Shown: one piece after another, positions 35,318 to 45,353 of the stretch
Numbering within the stretch: position 1 is the first letter of the stretch
Layout: every line of letters starts with the position of its first letter
Assembly: GCF_013359725.1 (NCBI RefSeq)
Contig: NZ_JABFMW010000016.1
Location: 1-49,995, forward strand
DNA from: Pseudarthrobacter sp. C4D7
Lineage (GTDB): Bacteria > Actinomycetota > Actinomycetes > Actinomycetales > Micrococcaceae
Direction: 5' to 3'
Length of the DNA stretch: 49,995 nt
The notes under the pieces: generated by a model
What the model saw: the letters and a program-made list of their open reading frames with translations, nothing else
What the model was told of the DNA's origin: nothing
The model's database searches: none
Translations under genes and position numbers: made by a program

Positions 35318-36879
35318 CAGGACTCCGTCCCGCCGGGAAGGGATTCCGCCGAAATGTTCTGCAACGATCCGGCAGTGTGGACCGCGCGCAGCGGGGCTGC
35401 CGCCTTGTTGACGGTTTCCAGGGCCTCAGTGGGGTTTACCGAGTCCGCCACGATGCCGCCGCCGGCCTGGACATACGCGCGTCCCTCCCGGATCAGCGCG
35501 GACCTGATGGCAATCGCCATGTCCATGTCCCCGGCGAAGTCGAGGTAGCCCACCACGCCGCCGTAGATGCCGCGGCGGTGCGGTTCCAGTTCGTCGAGGA
35601 GGCGCAGGGCCCGGGGCTTGGGGGCTCCGGACAAGGTGCCCGCGGGGAAGGTGGCTTTCAGGACGTCGTAGGCCTTGGCCTGCGGCGAAAGCTGCCCCAC
35701 CACGGTGGATACCAGGTGCATGATGTGGCTGAAGCGCTCCACCTCCATGAACTGGGTGACATCCACCGTGCCGGCAACGCAGACCTTGGAGAGGTCGTTG
35801 CGGGACAGGTCCACCAGCATCAGGTGCTCGGCGCGTTCCTTCTGGTCCGCCAGCAGTTCCTCGGCCAGGGCCTTGTCCGCTTCGACCGTCTTGCCGCGGG
35901 GGCGGGAGCCGGCGATGGGGTGGGTGATGACTTCCTCGCCCGTGACCGTCACCAGCGCCTCCGGGGAGGACCCGACGATGGAATATTGGCGGCCGTCGGC
36001 GTCTTCGAGGCTGAAGATGTACATGTACGGGCTGGGGTTGGTGTTCCGCAGGACCCGGTAGACATCCAGCGCGGACGCCTTGCACTCCATCTCGAAGCGC
36101 CGCGAGATCACCACCTGGAAGACCTCGCCGTCAACGATGGCTTCCTTGCCGCGGTCCAGGGCGGCTAGGTATTCAGCCTCGTCCCAGCGCTCCTGGACAC
36201 TGGAGGCGAAGTCCAGGGCTGCCGGCGCCAGCACGGACACGGGCTGGACCACGGGGGTGCTGACCTTCGCCAGCAGGGCCTTCACCCGCGCCACGGCGTC
36301 GTGCCAGGCCTCGTCCACCCGTTCAGAGCTGTTGTCGAAATTGATGGCGTTGGCGATGAGCAGGACCGTGCCGTCCACATTGTCGTGCACCGCCATGTCC
36401 GTGACCAGGTTCAGGGCCATCTCCGGCAGGTTCAGGTCGTCCTCGGGCGGACTGACCAGCCGTTCCCAGTGCCGGACGGTTTCCCAGCCGAGGAAGCCCA
36501 CCAGGCCGGAGGTAAACGGCGGCAGCCCCTCGAAGCGGTCAGTACGCAAGGCATCGATGGTGTCGCGGATGGCGTCCACCGGGCTGCCGCTGACGGGCAC
36601 CCCGGCAGGCGGTTCACCCAGCCAGTGCGCCTGGCCGTCCTTGGTGGTCAGGGTGGCCCGGGACCTGGCGCCAATGAAGGAATAGCGGGACCAGGCTCCG
36701 CCCACAGCGGCCGATTCCATGAGGAAGGTGCCGGGCTGTCCCTGGGCGAGCTTCCGGTACAGGCCAATGGGGGTTTCGGCGTCCGCGAGGACCTTGAGCC
36801 GGACGGGAATGACGCGGCTGTGGCCGGCGAGTTCCCGGAACTCCTCAAGGCTTGGGCTGATGGTTCCGAGGTCCTGCAT
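35317..36879 (-). CDS. trpE: Anthranilate synthase component I
   Basis: 520 residues from ATG 36879 (MQDLGTISPSLEEFRELA); an open frame extends 16 codons further to GTG 36927 without better support. Converts chorismate to anthranilate using ammonia from TrpG, which is not in the window. Conserved: feedback-site FLMESAAVGGAWSRYSFIG, ITHPIAGSRPRGKT, LVDLSRNDLSKVC, PAGTLSGAPKPRALRL and YGGVVGYLDF. Follows hisI by about 110 bp; first trp gene of the operon. Confidence 0.96.
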   Translation of the reverse strand: MQDLGTISPSLEEFRELAGHSRVIPVRLKVLADAETPIGLYRKLAQGQPGTFLMESAAVGGAWSRYSFIGARSRATLTTKDGQAHWLGEPPAGVPVSGSPVDAIRDTIDALRTDRFEGLPPFTSGLVGFLGWETVRHWERLVSPPEDDLNLPEMALNLVTDMAVHDNVDGTVLLIANAINFDNSSERVDEAWHDAVARVKALLAKVSTPVVQPVSVLAPAALDFASSVQERWDEAEYLAALDRGKEAIVDGEVFQVVISRRFEMECKASALDVYRVLRNTNPSPYMYIFSLEDADGRQYSIVGSSPEALVTVTGEEVITHPIAGSRPRGKTVEADKALAEELLADQKERAEHLMLVDLSRNDLSKVCVAGTVDVTQFMEVERFSHIMHLVSTVVGQLSPQAKAYDVLKATFPAGTLSGAPKPRALRLLDELEPHRRGIYGGVVGYLDFAGDMDMAIAIRSALIREGRAYVQAGGGIVADSVNPTEALETVNKAAAPLRAVHTAGSLQNISAESLPGGTES

Positions 36880-36990
36880 GGCTGTGCTTGTCCGCCTGTT
36901 CTTCGAATGGCCCGGCCGTACCGGCACCGTGGATGTGCTTGCTGGTTGTGCCCCGGCCGGGTGCAGTCCGGCCTGTGCTGTGTTCTCCGC

Positions 36991-37434
36991 CTAGCCTGCG
37001 TGGCCGGGCACGACGTCCAGGCCCCTGCCGTCGAAGCAGGTCCGGGTGCCGGTGTGGCAGGCGGCTCCCACCTGGTCCACGCGCACCAGCAGTGCGTCGC
37101 CGTCGCAGTCCATGGCAACGGATTTGACCCACTGGACGTGTCCCGAGGTGTCACCTTTGCGCCAATATTCCTGGCGGGAACGGGAGTAGAACGTCACGCG
37201 GCCGGTGGTCATGGTGCGGTGCAGGGCTTCGTCGTCCATCCAGCCCAGCATGAGCACTTCGTTCGTGTCGTACTGCTGCACCACGGCGGCCACGAGGCCC
37301 GCAGCGTCGCGCTTGAGCGCGGCGGCCAGCTCCCGGGGAAGCGGGCTTGCCGGCAGGGTGGATCCAGCGGACGACGCCGGCGCGTGCGGCGCGGCGGATC
37401 CTGCGGTGTGGACGGGGGTTGGCTGCTCAGACAT
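36991..37434 (-). CDS. hisI: Phosphoribosyl-AMP cyclohydrolase
   Basis: 147 residues; opens the adenine ring in histidine synthesis. [36 protein letters not shown] and the metal ligands in [15 protein letters not shown] and [10 protein letters not shown] are all present. The first 35 residues are low-complexity. Separate from hisE, as is usual in actinobacteria. Located upstream of trpE. Confidence 0.95.
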   Translation of the reverse strand: MSEQPTPVHTAGSAAPHAPASSAGSTLPASPLPRELAAALKRDAAGLVAAVVQQYDTNEVLMLGWMDDEALHRTMTTGRVTFYSRSRQEYWRKGDTSGHVQWVKSVAMDCDGDALLVRVDQVGAACHTGTRTCFDGRGLDVVPGHAG

Positions 37435-37545
37435 CGGGTCAAGTCTAGTGCCTTCGCAGGCCCGCCCTCCTTTGTGAACAACGGCACGCCACCGGCCGCC
37501 GCCGTGCTGCCCATCTCCACACCACTCGTGCTAGTTTCACAAGTG

Positions 37546-38190
37546 ATGCATTTCGTCGAACCGTCCCGAGAAGTCCTGGCCGAAACCCTGCTTGCGGCCG
37601 GCCCTGACGCGCCCACTCTGTGCAAGGGCTGGCGTACCAGGGACCTTGCCGCGCACCTTTACCTGCGCGAGCGGAAGGCCGCCGTCGGGCTGGGTTTGAT
37701 CATCAAGCGCCTGGCCAAGGCATCGGACCAGGCCACCGCGAAGCTGGCAGCCAAGCTGGCCAGACCCGAGGACTATGCCCGCCTGGTCAACACGTTCCGC
37801 GGCGGGCCGCCGGCCCTCTCCCCCATGAGCATCCCGGCGCTGGATGAGAGCGCCAACCTGATCGAATACTTTGTGCACACGGAGGACGTCCGGCGTGCCG
37901 TGGACCGGTGGGCGCCCAGGGCGCTGGACGAGGCATACTCGGATGCCCTCTGGGATGAACTCGTCAAACGCGCCGCCATCCTGTACCGCGGCGTGGACCT
38001 GGGCATTGTCCTGGTCCACCCCTCCGGACCCCGCCACGTCGCCAAGCGCGCACCGGTTTCCGTCGCCATCGTCGGCGAGCCGGGCGAACTGCTGATGCAC
38101 GCCCATGGCCGCACCCGCCACGCCCTGGTCACCTTCGAAGGCCAGCCGGACGCCGTCGCCCTTCTGCAGTCAGCCGAAGTAGGACTCTAG
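37546..38190 (+). CDS. TIGR03085 family (DinB-like, mycothiol-type) protein
   Basis: 214 residues. MHFVEPSREVLAETLLAAGP, APTLCKGWRTRDLAAHLYLR and ESANLIEYFVHTEDVRRAVD match the actinobacterial TIGR03085 family, related to the mycothiol-dependent maleylpyruvate isomerase N-domain with metal-binding histidines. Function unknown. ATG 37546 is chosen by family start; a GTG precedes it directly. The only plus-strand gene among the his/trp/rib genes. Confidence 0.88.
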   Translation: MHFVEPSREVLAETLLAAGPDAPTLCKGWRTRDLAAHLYLRERKAAVGLGLIIKRLAKASDQATAKLAAKLARPEDYARLVNTFRGGPPALSPMSIPALDESANLIEYFVHTEDVRRAVDRWAPRALDEAYSDALWDELVKRAAILYRGVDLGIVLVHPSGPRHVAKRAPVSVAIVGEPGELLMHAHGRTRHALVTFEGQPDAVALLQSAEVGL

Positions 38191-38316
38191 TCCCCACCCG
38201 CCCCCTAACCTCGCAAGTCCGCGCCGGCTCCCTGCCCTCGCAAGCTCGGTCCGGGGCCCTCGCCGGAGCGGCTCCACGGCCAGGGAACCATGCGGGCGTG
38301 GGCCCATGCACCGGTC

Positions 38317-39093
38317 CTAGCGGACTTCAAACCCGGCGGCGCGGATGGCGTCCTTGACCTGGGACATCATGTTGTCCGGTCCCCAGTGGAAAATCGAAGC
38401 GGCCAGGACGGCGTCCGCGCCAGCGGCAACGGCGGGCGGGAAGTGGGCGGGCTCCCCTGCTCCGCCGGAGGCAATGATGGGCACCCTGACGGCGGCCCGG
38501 ACCAGCTTGATGAGCTCGAGGTCGAACCCGTCCTTGGTGCCGTCGGCATCGATGGAATTGAGCAGGATCTCCCCGACGCCGCGGTCGGCTGCTTCCTTTG
38601 CCCATTCAATGGCGTCGATCCCGGTGCCGGTGCGGCCGCCGTGGGTGGTCACTTCGAAGCCCGACGGCGTGGGCTGGGAACCCGGGCGCGTCCGGCGCGC
38701 GTCGACGGACAGGACCAGCACCTGCGAACCAAAGTGCCGGGTGATCTCATCGATGACGTCCGGGCGGGCTACGGCCGCGGTGTTGATCGAAGCCTTGTCC
38801 GCTCCATAGCGCAGGAGCTTGTCCACCTCGGCCACGCCCCGGACGCCGCCGCCAACGGTGAGCGGGATGAAGACTTCCTCGGCGGTGCGCCGGACGACGT
38901 CGAACGTGGTCTCCCGGTTGCCGGAGGATGCGGTGACGTCGAGGAACGTCAGTTCGTCGGCGCCGGCGTTGTCGTAGCGGTGGGCGAGTTCCACGGGGTC
39001 CCCGGCATCGCGGAGGCCCTCGAAGTTGACGCCCTTGACGACGCGCCCGGCGTCGACATCAAGGCAGGGAATGACCCGTACTGCTACTGCCAT
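38317..39093 (-). CDS. hisF: Imidazole glycerol phosphate synthase subunit HisF
   Basis: 258 residues, TIM barrel cyclase. Catalytic Asp residues are in [18 protein letters not shown] and LVLSVDARR. Phosphate loops [11 protein letters not shown] and [12 protein letters not shown] are present. Works with HisH, which is not in the window. 39 bp after hisG. Confidence 0.96.
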   Translation of the reverse strand: MAVAVRVIPCLDVDAGRVVKGVNFEGLRDAGDPVELAHRYDNAGADELTFLDVTASSGNRETTFDVVRRTAEEVFIPLTVGGGVRGVAEVDKLLRYGADKASINTAAVARPDVIDEITRHFGSQVLVLSVDARRTRPGSQPTPSGFEVTTHGGRTGTGIDAIEWAKEAADRGVGEILLNSIDADGTKDGFDLELIKLVRAAVRVPIIASGGAGEPAHFPPAVAAGADAVLAASIFHWGPDNMMSQVKDAIRAAGFEVR

Positions 39094-39132
39094 GGGAACT
39101 CCTGGTATTCAGTGGTGCTGGGAAGCCGGTGA

Positions 39133-39993
39133 TCAGATGCGGCAGGCGTGGATGCTGCTGACCAGGATGGCGCGGGCGCCCAGGTCGTAGAGTTCATCCA
39201 TGATCCGGTTGGTTTCCTTTTTGGGCACCATGGACCGGACGGCTACCCAGTCGGAGTCCCGCAGCGGGGAGACGGTGGGCGATTCGAGGCCCGGAGTCAG
39301 GCTGGCGGCCTTCTCCACGAGCTCCTTGCGGATGTCGTAGTCCATCAGGACGTACTGGCGCGCCACGAGGACGCCCTGGAGGCGGCGGATGAGGACCTCG
39401 ATCTCCTTCGCCGTGCCGTTTGCGGCGTCTCCTGCACCGGCGCGCCGGATCAGCACAGCCTCGGACTTGAGGATGGGCTCACCGAAAATCTCCATGCCGG
39501 CGGCCTTGAGGGTGTTGCCGGTCTCCACGACGTCGGCGATGGCGTCGGCAACGCCGAGGCGCACGGAGGATTCGACCGCACCGTCGAGCCGGACCACCTT
39601 GGCGTTGATACCGCGTTCTGCCAGGTAGTTGCGCAGCAGGCCGTCGTAGCTGGTGGCGAGGCGCTTGCCTTCAAGTTCGGCGGCGGAGCTGAAATCGCCC
39701 ACGGGGCCGGCAAATCGGAAGGTGGAGGCGGCGAATCCCAGTGGAAGCAGTTCCTCGGCTTCCACCTCTGCATCCAGCAGCAGGTCGCGGCCGGTGATGC
39801 CGACGTCGAGGGTGCCCCGGCCCACGTAGACCGCGATATCGCGGGGGCGGAGGAAGAAGAACTCGATGTCGTTGTCAGGGTCCACCATGACCAGCTCGCG
39901 GCTGTCGCGCCGCTGCCGGTATCCGGCCTCGGAGAGCATGGCGGAGGCGGCTTCGGACAGGGAGCCCTTGTTGGGGACGGCTACTCGCAGCAT
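39133..39993 (-). CDS. hisG: ATP phosphoribosyltransferase (long form)
   Basis: 286 residues, first enzyme of histidine synthesis. [40 protein letters not shown] and [20 protein letters not shown] are typical. The length and C-terminal [20 protein letters not shown] region indicate the hexameric HisG long form with a histidine-binding regulatory domain. Confidence 0.96.
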   Translation of the reverse strand: MLRVAVPNKGSLSEAASAMLSEAGYRQRRDSRELVMVDPDNDIEFFFLRPRDIAVYVGRGTLDVGITGRDLLLDAEVEAEELLPLGFAASTFRFAGPVGDFSSAAELEGKRLATSYDGLLRNYLAERGINAKVVRLDGAVESSVRLGVADAIADVVETGNTLKAAGMEIFGEPILKSEAVLIRRAGAGDAANGTAKEIEVLIRRLQGVLVARQYVLMDYDIRKELVEKAASLTPGLESPTVSPLRDSDWVAVRSMVPKKETNRIMDELYDLGARAILVSSIHACRI

Positions 39994-40077
39994 GTCAAAT
40001 TCTTTCTGGGGTGGAAGGTTTGGCTTTCAGGCAGTGCAGGCCACAGCTGGCCCGGCGGCAGGGCGCCGGACCGGTGG

Positions 40078-40341
40078 CTACAGATGCTTGTAGACGTCTT
40101 CCAGAGTCAGGCCTTTGGCGAGCATCAGGACCTGCAGGTGGTACAACAGCTGGGAGATTTCCTCGGCCGCAGCTTCATCGGATTCATATTCGGCAGCCAT
40201 CCAGACCTCGGCTGCTTCCTCAACGACTTTTTTGCCGATGCCGTGAACACCGGACTCCAATTCAGCGACGGTGCGGGAGCCTTCCGGGCGGGTGGCTGCC
40301 TTCTCGCTGAGTTCAGCGAACAGCGTCTCGAAATTCTTCAC
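40078..40341 (-). CDS. hisE: Phosphoribosyl-ATP pyrophosphatase
   Basis: 87 residues; MazG-like helical fold. [38 protein letters not shown] and [18 protein letters not shown] carry the acidic metal ligands. GTG start. Upstream of hisG with an 84-bp gap. Confidence 0.95.
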   Translation of the reverse strand: MKNFETLFAELSEKAATRPEGSRTVAELESGVHGIGKKVVEEAAEVWMAAEYESDEAAAEEISQLLYHLQVLMLAKGLTLEDVYKHL

Positions 40342-40393
40342 GCCCTCCAGCCTACTTGGTGCGGCCGGGGCAGCGCTTCCCGGGCTGTTGCAT

Positions 40394-40431
40394 GACGGGC
40401 GCGATGTGATGGATTACACACCGCGCCCGTC
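40394..40431 (-). terminator. Terminator-like hairpin after ribH
   Basis: GACGGGCGCG (40394-40403) pairs with CGCGCCCGTC (40422-40431); an inner TGTG/CACA can extend it. It lies 15 bp past the ribH stop, before hisE, with no T tract. Probable end of the rib operon. Confidence 0.65.
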
Positions 40432-40445
40432 CAGCATGCGGCCGC

Positions 40446-40934
40446 TTAGCGCTGGTACTGCTTGAGCACGACGGCGGTGGCCAGCGCCGCCGTGACGGCC
40501 TCGTGGCCCTTGTCTTCCTTGGAGCCGGGCAGGCCTGCGCGGTCCAGGCCCTGCTGTTCGTTGTCACAGGTGAGGACGCCGAAGCCGACCGGTACGCCCG
40601 TGGACACGCTGACGTCGGTGAGGCCAGACGTCGCGGCCTGGCAGACGTAGTCGAAGTGCGGGGTGCCGCCGCGGATCACGACGCCGAGGGCAACCACGGC
40701 GTCAAAGTGCGGCGCCAGGCGTGCGGCCGCCACGGGAAGTTCGAAGCTGCCGGGAACGCGCAGCACGGTGGGTTCGGCGATGCCGGCATCCTTTGCGGCA
40801 CGGAGTGCACCGTCCAGGAGGCCGTCCATGATCTGCGTGTGCCAGCTGGCTGCGACGATTGCGAGCTTCAGCTGGGAAGTCTCGGCGGGGTTGAGGGTGC
40901 TGAGGTCGATATCGGGGGCGCCGTGTCCGCTCAT
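40446..40934 (-). CDS. ribH: 6,7-dimethyl-8-ribityllumazine synthase
   Basis: 162 residues; penultimate step of riboflavin synthesis. [46 protein letters not shown] and [17 protein letters not shown] are family hallmarks. Last gene of the rib operon, 33 bp after ribA. Confidence 0.96.
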   Translation of the reverse strand: MSGHGAPDIDLSTLNPAETSQLKLAIVAASWHTQIMDGLLDGALRAAKDAGIAEPTVLRVPGSFELPVAAARLAPHFDAVVALGVVIRGGTPHFDYVCQAATSGLTDVSVSTGVPVGFGVLTCDNEQQGLDRAGLPGSKEDKGHEAVTAALATAVVLKQYQR

Positions 40935-40967
40935 GGGTTTCTTGTGTTCCGTTCGTTCGTGAAGACG

Positions 40968-41702
40968 TCAGTCTTGTTCGTGGTCATAGGAGGTTTCGGA
41001 GGCCGTTGCAGGAACGGGGACCACCTGCGTGTCCAGCAGCAGCCGGTGCTCCATGCGGTCCTTCTTGGTGCGCAGGTACCGGATGTTCTGCTCGCGGGAC
41101 GGGACCTCGGTGGGAACCATTTCCACCACCGTCACGCCGGCGTTGGCAAGCCTGTTCTGCTTGTCCGGGTTGTTGCTCAGCAGCCGCACCTCGTGCAGGC
41201 CCATTTCGGCGAGGATCTGTGCCGCGGCCTTGTAGCAGCGGGCATCCACCGGCAGGCCCAGCTGTTCATTGGCCTCCACAGTGTCGAAGCCGGCTTCCTG
41301 GAGCGCGTAGGCCTTGATCTTGTTGGCCAGGCCAATGCCGCGGCCTTCCTGGCCGCGGAGGTAGAGCAGGGTTCCGCCGTTGTCCCGGATCAGCTCCAGA
41401 GCGAAGGCGAGCTGCTCGCCGCAGTCGCAACGGTAGGAACCAAAGACATCCCCGGTGAGGCACTCGGAGTGCAGCCGGACAAGGGGAGCTTTTCCGTCGG
41501 TGGGAGCGTTGGGTGAACTGACGGCCAGATGCTCCACGCCGGTGACGAGGTCCGTCCACGCCTGTGCCACGAAGTCGCCAAAGGCTGTGGGCAGTTGCAC
41601 CACGGGCCCTCCGCTGACGGGGTGGGGCGCTTCACCGGACACCGTGTGGGGCTTCCGGTGGCCGTTGTGCTGGCTGTCGTCGCTGGCTGCCGCTGCCGTC
41701 AT
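40968..41702 (-). CDS. ribA: GTP cyclohydrolase II (stand-alone)
   Basis: 244 residues. Zinc cysteines in [40 protein letters not shown] and [18 protein letters not shown] are conserved. It makes the pyrimidine precursor of riboflavin. In many actinobacteria this domain is fused to RibB; here it is a separate gene that overlaps ribB by ATGA, with its own N-terminal extension of about 35 residues. Confidence 0.94.
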   Translation of the reverse strand: MTAAAASDDSQHNGHRKPHTVSGEAPHPVSGGPVVQLPTAFGDFVAQAWTDLVTGVEHLAVSSPNAPTDGKAPLVRLHSECLTGDVFGSYRCDCGEQLAFALELIRDNGGTLLYLRGQEGRGIGLANKIKAYALQEAGFDTVEANEQLGLPVDARCYKAAAQILAEMGLHEVRLLSNNPDKQNRLANAGVTVVEMVPTEVPSREQNIRYLRTKKDRMEHRLLLDTQVVPVPATASETSYDHEQD

Positions 41703-42439
41703 CGTTTCTCCTTCTCTCCACCCGGGACCGCCCGGGCATCCTCATCCGGTGCTCCCCCGGTCCCGGCTTCAAGATACGCCACCAGGTCCTCGATGGAGAT
41801 GAGGGGACACCCATGTTCAGCTGCGAACGAACGAAGCCCGTCAAGGCGCATCATTTCGCCGTCGTCGTACACCACTTCCGCGATCACACCCACAGGCTCG
41901 AGGCCGGCAAGGCGGCACAGGTCCACTGCGGCCTCGGTGTGCCCCTGGCGTTCCCGCACACCTCCATCAACTGCCCGGAGCGGAAAAATATGCCCCGGCC
42001 GGGTCACGGATGCGGGGCCGGCCTGCGGATCCGCCAGAATCAGGGCGGTCAGGGCGCGGTCGGTGGCGGAGATTCCCGTGCTGACACCAATGGCCGCATC
42101 ACAGGAGACGGTGTAGGCGGTGCCTTTTGCGTCCTCGTTGACGGCGGTCATGGGAGGCAGGGCCAGCGCATCGGCGCGGTCCCCTGTCAGCGGCACGCAG
42201 ATCACGCCGGAGCTGTACCTGATGGTCCAGCCCATCAGCGCGGGTGTGGCGTGCTGGGCGGCGAAGATGATGTCACCTTCGTTTTCGCGGTCCTCGTTAT
42301 CGACCACCAACACCGGGCGGCCGGCGGCCATGGCCCGCACCGCGTCCGCGATGGAGTCCAGTCCCCGGACGGGCGCGGGAGCCGCATTGGCTGCGGCGTC
42401 GGTGGAAACAGCGTGTTCCAGGCGTACGGCCGCGTTCAC
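41699..42439 (-). CDS. ribB: 3,4-dihydroxy-2-butanone 4-phosphate synthase
   Basis: 246 residues from GTG 42439, preceded by GGAGG six bases upstream. Motifs [43 protein letters not shown] and [14 protein letters not shown] supply the metal and substrate ligands. Supplies the four-carbon unit of riboflavin. Coupled by GTGA to ribE and ATGA to ribA. The frame stays open upstream through ribE, but that extension is antisense-like and was excluded. Confidence 0.95.
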   Translation of the reverse strand: MNAAVRLEHAVSTDAAANAAPAPVRGLDSIADAVRAMAAGRPVLVVDNEDRENEGDIIFAAQHATPALMGWTIRYSSGVICVPLTGDRADALALPPMTAVNEDAKGTAYTVSCDAAIGVSTGISATDRALTALILADPQAGPASVTRPGHIFPLRAVDGGVRERQGHTEAAVDLCRLAGLEPVGVIAEVVYDDGEMMRLDGLRSFAAEHGCPLISIEDLVAYLEAGTGGAPDEDARAVPGGEKEKR

Positions 42440-43098
42440 CGAGCACCTCCTGCAATGGCGGTGTCGCCGCTGCCCGCAGTTGCCCCGGCGCCGCTGAAGG
42501 CAAGCAGCCGTTCGGTGTATTTGGCCAGGACGTCGACTTCCAGGTTCACGCGGCTGCCGGTGGTTTTGGTGCCCAGTCCGGTTTCGGCGAGGGTGGTGGG
42601 GATCAGGCCCACTTCGAACCATGGTTCCGGCTCTGGCGCGGGGCTGACGGCCGTCACGGTGAGGGAGACGCCGTCGATGGCGATGGAGCCTTTCTCGGTA
42701 ATGTAGCGGGCCAGGTTGGCGGGGACGCCGAAGCGCAGCCGCTCCCAGTTGCCTTGCGGTTCCCGTTCCAGCAGCACGCCCACCCCGTCCACATGGCCCT
42801 GCACCACGTGGCCGTCCAGGCGGCCGCCCGCGGGAACGCAGCGTTCCAGGTTGACGGAGTCCCCTGCGGCGAGCTCGCCGATGGTGCTCCGGACCAGGGT
42901 CTCCCCCATGACGTCGACGCTGAAGTCCTTGCCGTCGATCGCTGTAGCGGTGAGGCAGACCCCGTTGACGGCGATGGAGCCGCCAAGTGGCAGCCCCTCG
43001 GTGGAGGCTGGCGCGTGCAGCCGGACGGTGGCGCTGGTGTTGCCGTCGCGCTCCACGGACAGCACCTGCCCCTGCTCGGCAATAATTCCGGTAAACAT
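42436..43098 (-). CDS. ribE: Riboflavin synthase alpha chain
   Basis: 220 residues with the two similar lumazine-binding barrels: [20 protein letters not shown] and [20 protein letters not shown], then [19 protein letters not shown] [14 protein letters not shown] and [13 protein letters not shown]. The final step of riboflavin synthesis. Overlaps ribB; shares a base with the ribD stop. Confidence 0.95.
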   Translation of the reverse strand: MFTGIIAEQGQVLSVERDGNTSATVRLHAPASTEGLPLGGSIAVNGVCLTATAIDGKDFSVDVMGETLVRSTIGELAAGDSVNLERCVPAGGRLDGHVVQGHVDGVGVLLEREPQGNWERLRFGVPANLARYITEKGSIAIDGVSLTVTAVSPAPEPEPWFEVGLIPTTLAETGLGTKTTGSRVNLEVDVLAKYTERLLAFSGAGATAGSGDTAIAGGAR

Positions 43099-44237
43099 CA
43101 GTAGCCTCCCTGGGCTGGCTCCGCGGCTGTGCGGGTTGGTGGGTGGTCAAGTGCAACGTGCCGTTGCGGTCTGAGGTGGAGCCTGAGGTCCCGGCCCAGC
43201 GCCCGGACCGCGCCGCCGTCGGACGCGTCCCATTCCCACTGTTGGGCGTCGGGAAGGCTGGTGATGCCGAGCCCGTTCAGCGCCGGGGTGCCGGATCCCA
43301 GCAGCGTGGGCGCCAGGTACACGATGAGTTCGTCCACCAGGCCGGCCGCCAGGAAGGAACTGAGGATGCTGGAGCCGCCTTCCACCATGACGTGGCGGAC
43401 GCCGGACGCGTACAACATGGACAGTGCCTCACGGGGATCCCGGGTGGGGAGGTGGACAGCCAGGCCGTCGTCCCCGTGGATTGCAGCGTCCTCCGGGATG
43501 GCACGCAGGCCCATGACGGCGCGTACGGGCTGCTTGGGCGCCGGTTTGCCGTCGCCGTCCCGGGCGGTCAGCCGGGGGTCGTCCACCAGCACGGTCTGGG
43601 TGCCCACCAGGATGGCATCGATGCGGCTGCGGATCCCGTGGTTGTCCGCCAGGGACTCCGGGCTGGAGATCCATTGGCTGGTGCCGTCCTCGGCGGCGAT
43701 GCGGGCGTCAAGGGTCTGCGCAATGTGGAGTGTGACGAAGGGCCGCCTGGCCGCTACTGCCTCGAACCACTGCCGGTTCAGGTCCAGGGCTTCGTCGGCG
43801 CCCAGTCCGCTGCGGACCCGGACGCCGGCTGCCCGCAGTGTTGCCGCGCCGCCGGCAGCGGGGTCGTGGGGATCGTCCACGGCGTAGACCACGTCGGTGA
43901 TCCCGGCGGCGATGATCGCTTCGGTGCAGGGCCCGGTGCGGCCCACGTGGTTGCAGGGTTCCAGGGTGACCACCATGGTGCAGCCGGAAAGATCCAGCCC
44001 GACGGCGGCGGCCTGGGCAATGGCGTCGGCTTCGGCGTGTGCGGTGCCGGCACCGCGGTGGTGGCCTGCCACAAGCTGCTTGCCGTCAGCACTTACGACG
44101 ACGGCGCCCACCAGCGGGTTCGCCCCGCGGGGGCCTTCGAGGGCAGCCTGCAGGGCCCGTTCCATGGCGTGTGTTTCGGCGGCGGTGAAGGCAGAAACCA
44201 TCCCGGCGGCCGGCTTGAGCTTGACGGCGCCCGTCAT
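43098..44237 (-). CDS. ribD: Bifunctional riboflavin deaminase/reductase
   Basis: 379 residues from ATG 44237 ([13 protein letters not shown]); ATG 44132 region alternatives are too short, and an open frame extends to 44303. Deaminase zinc ligands are in [15 protein letters not shown] and [19 protein letters not shown]. The reductase domain has [20 protein letters not shown] and [20 protein letters not shown]. The chosen ATG overlaps the stop of a 27-codon upstream frame (ATGA). First enzyme gene of the operon, downstream of the FMN riboswitch. Confidence 0.92.
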   Translation of the reverse strand: MTGAVKLKPAAGMVSAFTAAETHAMERALQAALEGPRGANPLVGAVVVSADGKQLVAGHHRGAGTAHAEADAIAQAAAVGLDLSGCTMVVTLEPCNHVGRTGPCTEAIIAAGITDVVYAVDDPHDPAAGGAATLRAAGVRVRSGLGADEALDLNRQWFEAVAARRPFVTLHIAQTLDARIAAEDGTSQWISSPESLADNHGIRSRIDAILVGTQTVLVDDPRLTARDGDGKPAPKQPVRAVMGLRAIPEDAAIHGDDGLAVHLPTRDPREALSMLYASGVRHVMVEGGSSILSSFLAAGLVDELIVYLAPTLLGSGTPALNGLGITSLPDAQQWEWDASDGGAVRALGRDLRLHLRPQRHVALDHPPTRTAAEPAQGGY

Positions 44238-44317
44238 GCGGCTGCCGTGGTGGAGATGTTGCCAGCTTGTAGAGTTGCTGGGCTTGCGGCGTCTAAGAGC
44301 CATCGCTGCGGGTTCAT
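44234..44317 (-). CDS. Possible 27-residue leader peptide before ribD
   Basis: ATG 44317 has GGAAGGAA about ten bases upstream and reads [27 protein letters not shown]. It ends with TGA whose first two bases belong to the ribD ATG (ATGA). ribD has no evident ribosome-binding site of its own, so coupled translation through this small frame is plausible. It lies between the riboswitch and ribD. Confidence 0.4.
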   Translation of the reverse strand: MNPQRWLLDAASPATLQAGNISTTAAA

Positions 44318-44409
44318 TGTGCGTCGTTCCTTCCCTGTCGAACCGCGATGGCTCCGGGGATACGACAGCAGAACGCTGCGAAGCCTCAAGGCTGCGCAGA
44401 TACAGCTGT

Positions 44410-44556
44410 ACGTGCTTCTCTCATCCAGACTTTAACTGTCGGTACCGGAATTCCACCGGTTCAACCGTCTGCCGGAGCCCTCCTGGGAGGACACCTGCGC
44501 GCGGGTCGCGGACTGTCACCGCCGGTTCGGACTTACACCGACCCCGGAGCACGTAT
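44410..44556 (-). promoter_or_regulatory. FMN riboswitch (RFN element)
   Basis: The minus strand carries the conserved RFN core in order: GTGCTCCGGGGTCGGTGTAA, GTCCGAACCGGCGGTGACAG, GTCCGCGACCC, a variable hairpin, GGTTGAACCGGTGGAATTCC, GGTACCGACAGTTAAAGTCT, GGATGAGAGAAGCAC. It senses FMN and lowers expression of the downstream rib operon. About 95 nt separate it from the leader frame. Confidence 0.95.
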
Positions 44557-44595
44557 GTGTGTTGTTATTGTGCCACAACCGGAATGGGCTCCCGG

Positions 44596-45273
44596 TTATT
44601 CCGTCGCCGCACGTAACGCGCTGCTGCCCCGGGCGCGAAGCAGGTCGATGGCTTTGGCCGGATCGTCGGCACCATAGACGGCTGAACCGGCTACGAAGAC
44701 GTTGGCGCCGGCTTCGGCAGCACGGACGATGGTCTCTTCCGTGATGCCGCCGTCCACCTGGATGGCCACGCCCAGCCCTGAACCCTCCACAGCCGCACGG
44801 GCCCTGCGGATCTTGGGCAGGGTGATGTCCAGGAAGGCCTGCCCGCCGAAGCCGGGTTCAACGGTCATGATGAGCAGCATGTCCAGTTCCGGCAGCATGT
44901 CCAGGTAGGGCTCCACCGGGGTTGCGGGGCGCAGCGCCATGCCCGCTTTGGAACCCCTGCTCCGCAGTTCCCGCGCCAGCTTGATGGGCGCAATGGAAGC
45001 CTCCGCGTGGAAGGTCACGGAGGCCAGGCCTGCGTCCGCGAAACCGGGAGCCCAGCGGTCGGCGTCGGCAATCATCAGGTGGGCGTCGAGCGGAACGGGG
45101 CTGACGGCCTGGATCCGCTCCACCACGGGCAGCCCGATGGTCAGGTTGGGGACGAAGTGGTTGTCCATCACGTCCACGTGCACGGCGTCGGCATTGCTGA
45201 TCCGCCGCAATTCGGCTTCGAGGTTGACGAAGTCGGCGGAGAGGATGCTCGGGTTAATGCAGCACTGCGTCAC
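44596..45273 (-). CDS. rpe: Ribulose-phosphate 3-epimerase
   Basis: 225 residues; pentose-phosphate pathway. [68 protein letters not shown] and [20 protein letters not shown] hold the metal and catalytic residues. GTG 45273 (VTQCCINPS) has AAAGG upstream; an in-frame ATG at 45306 is less likely. Confidence 0.95.
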   Translation of the reverse strand: MTQCCINPSILSADFVNLEAELRRISNADAVHVDVMDNHFVPNLTIGLPVVERIQAVSPVPLDAHLMIADADRWAPGFADAGLASVTFHAEASIAPIKLARELRSRGSKAGMALRPATPVEPYLDMLPELDMLLIMTVEPGFGGQAFLDITLPKIRRARAAVEGSGLGVAIQVDGGITEETIVRAAEAGANVFVAGSAVYGADDPAKAIDLLRARGSSALRAATE

Positions 45274-45353
45274 GGGGGTGCCTTTCGCTGGTTGTTCTGG
45301 TCCCACGGCACAGTTGGCGTGGTGGTTTCCGGGTGTCGCGCCGTCCCTGCTGG

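Noticed and set aside
36301..37545. Large upstream extension of the TIGR03085 gene across trpE and hisI
   Set aside because: The extension is antisense to two intact genes; the family start is at 37546.
41699..43156. A 485-codon minus-strand frame that would fuse a novel domain to RibB
   Set aside because: The upstream part is an Arg-rich out-of-frame reading of ribE; RibB starts at GTG 42439 with a good ribosome-binding site.
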